A stretch of DNA of 64,000 bases, taken from assembly GCF_042675745.1 (NCBI RefSeq), contig NZ_JBHTJM010000006.1:62001-126000 (forward strand), in the 5' to 3' direction. Numbering within the stretch: position 1 is the stretch's first letter; each line of letters opens with the position of its first letter. Of this stretch, positions 8,494-14,988 are shown one piece after another. This stretch comes from Pseudofulvibacter geojedonensis. Lineage in GTDB: Bacteria > Bacteroidota > Bacteroidia > Flavobacteriales > Flavobacteriaceae. The position numbers were made by a program, and so were the translations under genes. Below the pieces are notes generated by a model. It ran no database searches and was not told the origin of the DNA. It saw only the letters and a program-made list of their open reading frames with translations.

Positions 8494-9015
8494 ATGAGCA
8501 AGCTAGTATCTCCTTTAAATTTTAAAGAATGGATCGATGAAAACAGACATCTATTAAAACCGCCAGTAGGCAACAAATGCGTGTGGGATGATGGTGAATA
8601 TATTGTAATGGTAGTAGGTGGTCCAAACGGACGAAAAGATTATCACTACAATGAAACTCCTGAATTCTTCTACCAAGTAGAAGGCGATATGGTTTTAAAG
8701 ATCATTGATAATGGAGAACAAAAAGATGTTCATATAAAAGAAGGCGATATTTATTTATTACCTGCTAAAGTTCCACATTCTCCGCAACGTGGAGCCAACA
8801 CTGTAGGCTTGGTTATAGAAATACCAAGAGCCGAAGGTGTTATGGATGCTTTAGAATGGTATTGCGAAAGTTGTTCGACTCCATTATACAGAGAAGAATT
8901 TGCTCTAGATAATATTATGACCGATATGCCTATCATTTTTGATAAGTACTATAATGATAAAGAAAAATGTACTTGCTCTAATTGTGGAGCAGTAATGCAA
9001 GAACCAGGTAAGTAA
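8494..9015 (+). CDS. nbaC: 3-Hydroxyanthranilate 3,4-dioxygenase
   Basis: Cupin-fold Fe(II) enzyme that opens the ring of 3-hydroxyanthranilate to 2-amino-3-carboxymuconate semialdehyde (ACMS). The iron ligands are visible as H51, E57 and H95, and the C-terminus has the second, rubredoxin-like metal site of the bacterial enzymes: CESC (C124, C127) and CSNC (C161, C164). At 173 residues it matches the bacterial form. The ACMS decarboxylase gene starts two bases after the stop, consistent with the need to remove ACMS before it cyclises to quinolinate. Confidence 0.95.
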   Translation: MSKLVSPLNFKEWIDENRHLLKPPVGNKCVWDDGEYIVMVVGGPNGRKDYHYNETPEFFYQVEGDMVLKIIDNGEQKDVHIKEGDIYLLPAKVPHSPQRGANTVGLVIEIPRAEGVMDALEWYCESCSTPLYREEFALDNIMTDMPIIFDKYYNDKEKCTCSNCGAVMQEPGK

Positions 9016-9017
9016 TT

Positions 9018-10103
9018 ATGGAAAAACGAAAATTAAGAATAAACGGTCACTCTCACCTTCTTCCTTACCCTGAGGAAATTCCTCAGTTTATGAAAGATAA
9101 AGGAATCTTTTGGGTAGATAAAGACCGTAAATATATGCTTCAAAAAGATTGGAGTAGACCTGTTACTGATTCAAGCTTTTTCTTAGAAGAAAAACTAGCT
9201 TGGATGGAACATTTTAAAATAGACCATGCTGTTGTACTTAATCTTTCTCAGTTATACGGAAATGGTTTACGACTAGAAGAAATGAAACAAGCCTTACGCT
9301 TTCAAAACGATTTTAACGCAAAAGTACAGCGTGACAACCCCAGTAAATTCACCTGTGGATTTGTAGTACACCCTGGTTTTGTTAGAGGAGCTTGTTGGGA
9401 AATTGAACGTTGTGTAGAACAATTAGGCATGCGCTTATTATGCTTGCCTACCCATTATATGGATACAATAGGTACTTGGCGTTGCATTTTTGATGAAGAA
9501 AATGAACCTATATTTGAATTAGCTGATAAATACAACTTAGCTGTAGAAATTCATCCTTATGACGGGGAAAAATTCATTAAACTTCAAAACACTTCATGGC
9601 GTTTTCATTTAATATGGATGTTAGCGCAATGTGCAGATGCTTATCATTTCCTTACCTTAAATGGATATTATGAAAAATACCCTAACATGCGTATTTGTTT
9701 TGCTCATGGAGGACAGTTAGCACAAATGAACTTAGGTAGACGTATTCAAGGGTTTGATGGTAGACCTGATTTATTTGAAGGCAAACAACACCCAAGAAAA
9801 GCAGTTGGACATAAAAATATATTCTTTGACACTTTAGTGCATGATACTGGTTCTTTAGATTTATTAATTAAAAACCAAGGTGCTAATCAGGTTTTAATTG
9901 GTTTAGACGATCCGTATCCTTTAGGAGAAATGGAAAGTGACAGGCAATCTTCGTACCCTGGCAAGATATTAGATTTGGCTATAGACAGAGGTATTGTTAC
10001 TGATACTCAAAAAGATGCTATGTGGGAAGATAACGTATTAAATTGGCTATTTGGTGATGATCAAAAAGCTAAAGATGACTTGGTTAAAAAGATTCTTTCC
10101 TAA
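9018..10103 (+). CDS. nbaD: 2-Amino-3-carboxymuconate-6-semialdehyde decarboxylase (ACMSD)
   Basis: Metal-dependent amidohydrolase-fold decarboxylase. The N-terminal HxH metal motif is present (H11, H13 in NGHSHLLP), further ligands are in VEIHPYD and CFAHGGQ, and the catalytic aspartate is in LIGLDDPYPLG. It converts ACMS to 2-aminomuconate semialdehyde, sending carbon towards oxidation rather than NAD synthesis via quinolinate. 361 residues, slightly longer than the ~335 aa of Pseudomonas ACMSD. It is the last gene of the operon; a strong terminator follows 18 bases after its stop. Confidence 0.94.
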   Translation: MEKRKLRINGHSHLLPYPEEIPQFMKDKGIFWVDKDRKYMLQKDWSRPVTDSSFFLEEKLAWMEHFKIDHAVVLNLSQLYGNGLRLEEMKQALRFQNDFNAKVQRDNPSKFTCGFVVHPGFVRGACWEIERCVEQLGMRLLCLPTHYMDTIGTWRCIFDEENEPIFELADKYNLAVEIHPYDGEKFIKLQNTSWRFHLIWMLAQCADAYHFLTLNGYYEKYPNMRICFAHGGQLAQMNLGRRIQGFDGRPDLFEGKQHPRKAVGHKNIFFDTLVHDTGSLDLLIKNQGANQVLIGLDDPYPLGEMESDRQSSYPGKILDLAIDRGIVTDTQKDAMWEDNVLNWLFGDDQKAKDDLVKKILS

Positions 10104-10121
10104 CAAGAAAAAACAACAACT

Positions 10122-10159
10122 AAAAGACCTTACATTATTATATATTTGTAAGGTCTTTT
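10122..10159 (+). terminator. Terminator of the kynurenine operon
   Basis: A perfect 13-bp stem (AAAAGACCTTACA / TGTAAGGTCTTTT) with a 12-base AT loop is followed by a T tract. The loop and start of the 3' arm contain TATATTTG (10141-10148), a match to the -7 promoter consensus, so the element may also help start transcription of the next gene. Confidence 0.88.
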
Positions 10160-10173
10160 TTATTTATACAAAT

Positions 10174-10815
10174 ATGCATTTCATTCCTCAGAAACTAGAC
10201 GATTACGTAGTGGCTCATTCACAGCAAGAGCCGGAATTATTACAGCAATTAACTCGTGAAACGTACCAAAAAATTTTACAGCCAAGAATGTTAAGTGGCC
10301 CATACCAAGGAAGAGTCTTAAGTATGATTTCTAAATTAATAAATCCAAAAAATATTTTAGAAATAGGGACTTATACGGGTTACTCTGCTTTATGTTTAGC
10401 AGAAGGAATGCAAAAAAATGGTCAGTTACACACTATTGATGTAAACGAGGAGTTAGTAGATTTTCAACGTAAATATTTCGACAAGTCTAATTGGGGAAAT
10501 CAAATTCACCAGCATTTAGGCAGCGCTATTGATATTATTCCACAACTCGACATTAAATTTGATCTAATTTTTATAGATGCAGACAAACCGAATTACGTTA
10601 CATACTTTCATTTAATTATTGATAAGTTAACTACAGGTGGAATTATTTTATCAGACAATGTTCTATGGAGTGGCAAAGTAATTGAAAAGTTAAACCCAAA
10701 AGATGAGTCTACCAAAGCTCTTTTAGAATACAACAAGCTCTTAAACGAAGATAATAGAATAGAAACTGTTTTACTACCTATACGAGACGGTTTAACTATT
10801 AGTAGAAAAAAGTAA
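10174..10815 (+). CDS. SAM-dependent O-methyltransferase (catechol-O-methyltransferase-like)
   Basis: Class I methyltransferase of the O-methyltransferase family 3 type. ILEIGTYTGYSALCLAE is the SAM-binding motif I, LIFIDADKPNY is the metal-binding DADK block, and GGIILSDNVLWSGKV is the downstream conserved strand. I chose ATG at 10174 (213 aa) because any longer reading would begin inside the previous gene and cross the terminator. Such enzymes methylate catechol-like hydroxyls with Mg2+; the true substrate is unknown. Its position next to an aromatic catabolic operon is notable, but a terminator separates them. The next small gene starts two bases after its stop. Confidence 0.87.
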   Translation: MHFIPQKLDDYVVAHSQQEPELLQQLTRETYQKILQPRMLSGPYQGRVLSMISKLINPKNILEIGTYTGYSALCLAEGMQKNGQLHTIDVNEELVDFQRKYFDKSNWGNQIHQHLGSAIDIIPQLDIKFDLIFIDADKPNYVTYFHLIIDKLTTGGIILSDNVLWSGKVIEKLNPKDESTKALLEYNKLLNEDNRIETVLLPIRDGLTISRKK

Positions 10816-10817
10816 TT

Positions 10818-11009
10818 ATGCCTAGAATTAAAAGAATCAAAAATATATTTTTAATTACTGGAGTCTTTTTAACTATTGCATTTAGTTATCAATTATACCA
10901 ATACTTACAAGAAAATACTTTTGTAACAGAATTCCCTGGAGATTGGGATAAACCTTTAGGCATTTCAATAGGTGTTTATTTAATTATTAGATCTAGATTT
11001 ATCAAATAA
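10818..11009 (+). CDS. Small membrane protein of unknown function
   Basis: 63 residues: a basic N-terminus, one clear transmembrane helix (about residues 10-30), a short acidic-aromatic loop (FPGDWDKP) and a second weakly hydrophobic stretch ending in RSRFIK. It begins two bases after the methyltransferase stop, so the two are probably translated together. No family recognised. Confidence 0.6.
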   Translation: MPRIKRIKNIFLITGVFLTIAFSYQLYQYLQENTFVTEFPGDWDKPLGISIGVYLIIRSRFIK

Positions 11010-11022
11010 CTCTTTTAAAAAT

Positions 11023-11922
11023 TCATAAATTAACTTCTAACTTATAACCTACCCCGTGTACATTAGTTAATTTAATATTGTTATCTGATTTAAGTTTCTT
11101 TCTAAGCTTAGATATATAGGTATCTAGGCTTCTACCTACAACCACCCCTTTGTCTTCCCAGACTTTTTTACTCAACTCTTCTCGTTTAATAACTTCGTTG
11201 GGTCTTTCAATAAAAATGCTTAACAATTCACATTCCTTAACAGACAAACTTATCTCTTCTGCTTCTTTTACTAGTTTACTCTGTTCTGGATAAAATAGAA
11301 ACATTCCTATTCTTTCTGCTTCATTATATGTAGCATTAAATCCTTCACCTATATTAATTTTAGTGTTCGGCTTTTTTAATCTAATTCCTAAAAAGACTAA
11401 TACCACTCCTAAACCTATCATTAAAACAGTTAACCAATTACTTTTGTTTGCCTTTGGTTTTCCTTTAAATTTAACTGTTATATCATAGCAACTTTCAGGT
11501 AATTCTCTTCCTCTACAAGGAATAATATCTTCGCTTGTAAAATTCATTATTTGGTAACTATAAGCCACTTCTTTCTCTTTACACTTTACCACCTCAACCA
11601 AGTAGTTACTTTTTAAATTTGTTTTATCAAAACTATTTTTAACTGTATTTAGTAAACTATCTGGGTTTATTGATAATGATTCTTGAAATGATAACTGATA
11701 TTTATTTGGTGACACTTCTCTAATTGGTAATACTAAAGAAGTTGAATCTTGATTGGCTAATAATAATTGATTTCCAACTTCGCGAAGTGACAATCGAACT
11801 AGTTCTGATTTATTTCCTACTTTCTCTTTTACTGGAAACAACAGAATAATTCCTATTAAACTAACTACACAACCTAAAACTATATACAAAATACCTTTAT
11901 TCATAACTTTTGTAAATAACAT
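11023..11922 (-). CDS. Membrane-anchored winged-helix transcriptional regulator
   Basis: 299 residues with an unusual order: N-terminal transmembrane helix (about 10-30), an extracytoplasmic domain of about 130 residues, a second transmembrane helix (about 165-182), then a cytoplasmic OmpR/PhoB-type winged helix (about 210-298) with LSVKECELLSIF, the recognition segment RSLDTYISKLRKKL and VHGVGYKLEV. It is therefore a one-component regulator that could carry an external signal directly to DNA, as ToxR and CadC do with the opposite domain order. The external domain has several cysteines (VVKCKE, IIPCRG, ESCYD) that might sense redox state or form disulfides. An alternative ATG at 11904 removes six residues. 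It is divergent from a lipoprotein gene; three 11-bp repeats lie between them. Confidence 0.85.
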   Translation of the reverse strand: MLFTKVMNKGILYIVLGCVVSLIGIILLFPVKEKVGNKSELVRLSLREVGNQLLLANQDSTSLVLPIREVSPNKYQLSFQESLSINPDSLLNTVKNSFDKTNLKSNYLVEVVKCKEKEVAYSYQIMNFTSEDIIPCRGRELPESCYDITVKFKGKPKANKSNWLTVLMIGLGVVLVFLGIRLKKPNTKINIGEGFNATYNEAERIGMFLFYPEQSKLVKEAEEISLSVKECELLSIFIERPNEVIKREELSKKVWEDKGVVVGRSLDTYISKLRKKLKSDNNIKLTNVHGVGYKLEVNL

Positions 11923-11950
11923 ACTTTTTTAAGACTTTTTACAGGAGTTG

Positions 11951-11983
11951 ACACTTCTTTTACACTTTTTTGACACTTTATAG
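11951..11983. promoter_or_regulatory. Three tandem 11-bp ACACTT repeats, probable operator
   Basis: ACACTT occurs at 11951, 11962 and 11973, exactly 11 bp apart; the full units are ACACTTCTTTT, ACACTTTTTTG and ACACTTTATAG. OmpR/PhoB-type winged helices bind direct repeats with this spacing, one helical turn each. The site lies in the 125-bp gap between the membrane-anchored regulator and the divergent lipoprotein, so either or both genes could be controlled. Confidence 0.6.
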
Positions 11984-12047
11984 CCTATTAACCGGTAGCT
12001 TTATAAAAAAATCACAAGTAATTATTTAACCATTAAAATTTTAAAAC

Positions 12048-12593
12048 ATGAAATATTATTTAACCATTATTTTAATAACTCTTTTTATTAGTTGTAATAA
12101 AGATACTAATCAATCCGTAAAGATTGTAGAGACCATTAAATCTGAAAAAAAAATCAATAACTCTACATTACCTGCTAAAAAAAATAAAGCACCATACGAA
12201 CTTAAACTAGATTTAGAAAAGGTAAATGACTCTTCTTATTATTTAACAGCAAAAATGATGTTGCTAAAAGGTGCTCATTACGTATCTCCATACTCCAAAA
12301 AAAGTTTCAAAGGAAAATTTAACCTTACCATTAATCCCAATAATAAAATAAAAGTCGATGATTTTTTATTAAGTGTTCCAGACTCTGAAACACAATCGAT
12401 TATTAATGGTTCTTTAGATTGGGTAAAAGTAAATACAATATATAAGCAACAATTTTTTGTAAACCCTAAAGATAATTTTACCGCTACAGGGTTTGTTCAA
12501 TTTGTTATTGAACCACGATGTACTTTTGAAAAAATACCTTTTTCAATTATTCAAAAAGATGGACATATCCGTATTCAAACAGATGGCTGTTAA
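12048..12593 (+). CDS. Lipoprotein of unknown function
   Basis: 181 residues with a lipoprotein signal peptide (lipobox FISC, C16), a lysine-rich linker to about residue 45 and a beta-rich globular domain. Two cysteines near the C-terminus (EPRC and the final DGC) could form a disulfide. I do not recognise the family. It is divergent from the membrane-anchored regulator and may be its regulatory target, since the ACACTT repeats are 65 bases upstream of its start. Its end overlaps the convergent PAP2 gene by four bases. Confidence 0.7.
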   Translation: MKYYLTIILITLFISCNKDTNQSVKIVETIKSEKKINNSTLPAKKNKAPYELKLDLEKVNDSSYYLTAKMMLLKGAHYVSPYSKKSFKGKFNLTINPNNKIKVDDFLLSVPDSETQSIINGSLDWVKVNTIYKQQFFVNPKDNFTATGFVQFVIEPRCTFEKIPFSIIQKDGHIRIQTDGC

Positions 12594-13138
12594 TTAAATC
12601 TTCTTGTAACTAACTTAACTATTAGTTTGGCTATAAAAAAGCCTACTACTGCGCCAGTTAAAATATCGGAAGGAAAATGTGCTGCTAAATACAAGCGACT
12701 AAATGAAAATAAAAAAGCCCAAATAATTACAATGTAAACAGGCTGGAATATTTTTCTAAAAAATGCTATAAAATAAAATGCTATACTAACCGATGTAGCT
12801 GTATGGCCCGAAAAAAAACTATAATCTGTTAGGTGTATTGGTTCTCTAAATAAACCTTCTAGTAGAACATTATTACAAGGTCTTAATCGTTCTACTAGTT
12901 GTTTTATTAACTCTGTTAATCCTAATACTATCACCAACATTATTAATAAACCTAATACTATTGGTATTCTATTTTTACTAGGTGTTTTTTTTAAACCTAA
13001 TAAGAACAAAACAATAAGAAAAGGAACCCAAACCCATATTTTTGTAACAAATAACCAAAAAGGATCTATTTTTTCGTTTCCCCAATTATTGAAGATTTGC
13101 AATAAATAAACATCTAATTCTAGAAGAGATTCAAGCAT
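12590..13138 (-). CDS. PAP2-family membrane phosphatase
   Basis: 182-residue integral membrane protein with about five hydrophobic segments. All three phosphatase motifs are present: KQLVERLRP (KxxxxxxRP), YSFFSGHT (PSGH-type, histidine base) and RLYLAAHFPSD (SRxxxxxHxxxD-type nucleophile histidine). Enzymes of this family remove phosphate from lipid phosphates such as phosphatidate, phosphatidylglycerol phosphate or undecaprenyl diphosphate; which one is not clear here. Its start codon overlaps the tatA stop, indicating a two-gene operon. Confidence 0.9.
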   Translation of the reverse strand: MLESLLELDVYLLQIFNNWGNEKIDPFWLFVTKIWVWVPFLIVLFLLGLKKTPSKNRIPIVLGLLIMLVIVLGLTELIKQLVERLRPCNNVLLEGLFREPIHLTDYSFFSGHTATSVSIAFYFIAFFRKIFQPVYIVIIWAFLFSFSRLYLAAHFPSDILTGAVVGFFIAKLIVKLVTRRFN

Positions 13139-13419
13139 TAAAAACTACGCTTTATAGGTCCAGTAAAATCATCAATATCTTCCTTTACCTTATCTATTTC
13201 CTTTTTAACATCACCAGCTAAATTGGTATCTATCCCGTGGTTATCTGCACTTTTTTGAATTTCAGACTTTATTTCATTTGAAGCGTTTTTTAATTGAGTC
13301 ATTCCTTTTCCCAAACCTCTTGCTATTTCAGGTAACTTATCTGTACCAAAAATCATAATCACTATAAAAAGTATAAAGATTATTTCTGGACCGCTTATAA
13401 ATAAAAAGTACGTTTGCAT
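13138..13419 (-). CDS. tatA: Twin-arginine translocase subunit TatA/TatB type
   Basis: 93 residues with the classic layout: short extracytoplasmic N-terminus, one transmembrane helix (about 8-24, ending FGTDKLPEIARGLGKG, the hinge and amphipathic helix), then a charged tail. TatA forms the pore-like assembly of the Sec-independent export of folded proteins. tatC is not in the window. The end overlaps the PAP2 start by one base. A TATATTTG box on this strand (13431-13424) ends only four bases before the start codon, so a transcript from it would have almost no leader. Confidence 0.9.
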   Translation of the reverse strand: MQTYFLFISGPEIIFILFIVIMIFGTDKLPEIARGLGKGMTQLKNASNEIKSEIQKSADNHGIDTNLAGDVKKEIDKVKEDIDDFTGPIKRSF

Positions 13420-13497
13420 ACTGCAAATATAACTAAAGGTTTTTTGATAATAGACAGCCGATTCTTATTTTTAACTTCTTAAGTATTAAAAGCACAT

Positions 13498-13749
13498 ATG
13501 AGTAAGAAAATTAAACTAATTTGGGAGTTTAGAGGTCCCAGTGCAGAACAAACTGCTAAACATCATGTCATTCATTTAAAAGAATATATGCAAATAGAAA
13601 AATTTGATTTTGAAGAAGCTAATCATTCTGTAATAAATGAGTTTAGTGCTTTTGCTTTTTTAATAACCAACGAAGACTATTTACAAAAACTAAGAGCAGA
13701 TTTAAAGCCCAATAAAGGACAATACTACACGCCTAAAACAAATGAATAA
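13498..13749 (+). CDS. Small conserved-type protein of unknown function
   Basis: 83 residues, soluble, no signal or membrane segment. It starts WEFRGPSAEQTAKHHVIHLKE and contains several histidines and acidic residues; the histidine-rich N-terminus could bind metal, but that is a guess. Its end overlaps the DUF1697 gene by eight bases, so they form a coupled pair. I do not recognise its family by motif. Confidence 0.65.
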   Translation: MSKKIKLIWEFRGPSAEQTAKHHVIHLKEYMQIEKFDFEEANHSVINEFSAFAFLITNEDYLQKLRADLKPNKGQYYTPKTNE

Positions 13750-14281
13750 ATTTATCGTTTTTCTCAGAGGTATTAATGTTGGTGGACATCATAAAATATT
13801 AATGGCCGACTTACGCAATTTGCTTAATAAAAACGGATATTTAAACAGTAAAACTTACATACAAAGTGGTAACATTATTTTAGATTCTCATAAAAATGCA
13901 AAGCAAATTTCTAAACACGTTAAAGAACTTATTGCAAAAGAATATCAATTTAATATACCTGTAATAACTATTTCTGGAGAAGAATTACTTAACTGTTTTT
14001 CTCAAAATCCTTTCTTAAATCTAGAAAATGATATTAAAAAACTACACGTTACTTTTTTAAGTGACATTCCAAATAAAGCAAATGTAAAAAACTTAGATAT
14101 TCCTATATACAATAACGATCAATACAACGTAAAAGGAAAAATTATTTATTTGCATACTCCAGATGGTTTTGCTAAAACCAAATTTAATATTGTTACTTTT
14201 GAAAAAAAACTACTAGTACAAGCAACTACAAGAAACTGGAACACTATAACCAAATTAGTTAATTTACTAAACGAAAAATGA
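13742..14281 (+). CDS. DUF1697 family protein
   Basis: 179 residues. The opening FIVFLRGINVGGHHKILMADLR and the following YIQSGNIIL are the diagnostic blocks of DUF1697, a widespread family of soluble proteins with no settled biochemical role. Length is normal. It overlaps the upstream 83-residue gene by eight bases and its stop codon lies within a terminator hairpin. Confidence 0.85.
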   Translation: MNKFIVFLRGINVGGHHKILMADLRNLLNKNGYLNSKTYIQSGNIILDSHKNAKQISKHVKELIAKEYQFNIPVITISGEELLNCFSQNPFLNLENDIKKLHVTFLSDIPNKANVKNLDIPIYNNDQYNVKGKIIYLHTPDGFAKTKFNIVTFEKKLLVQATTRNWNTITKLVNLLNEK

Positions 14282-14303
14282 GAAAGTTAAGCTCTCTCAT
14301 TTT
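14275..14303 (+). terminator. Terminator overlapping the stop codon of the DUF1697 gene
   Basis: A 9-bp stem AAAATGAGA / TCTCATTTT is extended by AG/CT after one mismatch, with a TTAAG loop. The TGA stop lies inside the 5' arm. Confidence 0.6.
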
Positions 14304-14335
14304 AAATACTACTAATATATTTTTGTTGTGTTGTT

Positions 14336-14836
14336 TTACAAAGAAGCATATTTTTTATTAGTAGTGTGTTTTTTTATAGCCTTAAATAATTGTTTTTCTG
14401 CCCCATTAGAATAACCTATTTGTCTATATACAATTTTATTATTCTTTATAACTAATGTTAATGGAACTGTCCATACTCCTAAAGCTTTTCTAAGCTTTTT
14501 TTCTTGATCTAATAACACTGAAAAACTCCAATTAGACTTCTTTGCCATATCAACTACTTTAGAAGCATCTTGCTTTTTATCTATTGAAACAGCGTAAAAA
14601 GGAACTCCAGTTTGCATTTTCCATTCTTCATGTATTTTATTAATATTATTTAATTCTTTTTTACATGGAGGGCATTTGGTAGACCACAAAGCTACAACAA
14701 CAACAGAGTTCTTAGTAATAGATTCTGTAGACACTTTATTTCCTTCTAAAGTTAGTAAACTTACATCTGCAAGTTTTTTTTGAGGGAAAACAAAAGAACA
14801 AATAAATAACGTAAACACTGCTATTAGATTTTTCAT
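14336..14836 (-). CDS. TlpA-like thioredoxin-fold exported protein
   Basis: 166 residues with a signal peptide (about 1-18, ending SFVFPQ) and one thioredoxin/AhpC-TSA-like domain. The active site is WSTKCPPCKKE, a CPPC redox pair, and the cis-proline loop is WTVPLTLVI. Such proteins reduce disulfides in the periplasm, for example during cytochrome c maturation or oxidative stress. It stands alone; an M1 peptidase gene lies upstream, separated by a strong bidirectional terminator. Confidence 0.85.
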   Translation of the reverse strand: MKNLIAVFTLFICSFVFPQKKLADVSLLTLEGNKVSTESITKNSVVVVALWSTKCPPCKKELNNINKIHEEWKMQTGVPFYAVSIDKKQDASKVVDMAKKSNWSFSVLLDQEKKLRKALGVWTVPLTLVIKNNKIVYRQIGYSNGAEKQLFKAIKKHTTNKKYASL

Positions 14837-14927
14837 AGTTGTAGAATTTAGGGTTATAATAGTTAAACAAGAAACTTATTATTTACCCTAAGCTTTAACT
14901 GCAACTAATTTTAAAGTAGAATACATT

Positions 14928-14973
14928 ACTTACACAAAAAGCCAACTCTATTGAGTTGGCTTTTTGTGTAAGT
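14928..14973 (-). terminator. Long perfect hairpin terminator downstream of the M1 peptidase gene
   Basis: A 21-bp perfect stem (arms 14928-14948 and 14953-14973) closes a TATT loop and includes A5/T5 runs on both arms, so it can work in either direction. It begins 15 bases beyond the M1 peptidase stop. Confidence 0.88.
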
Positions 14974-14988
14974 GTAATACAGAATATA

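Noticed and set aside
11951..11983. ACACTT repeats as a short CRISPR-like array
   Set aside because: Units are only 11 bp with no spacers of constant length between repeats and no cas genes nearby.
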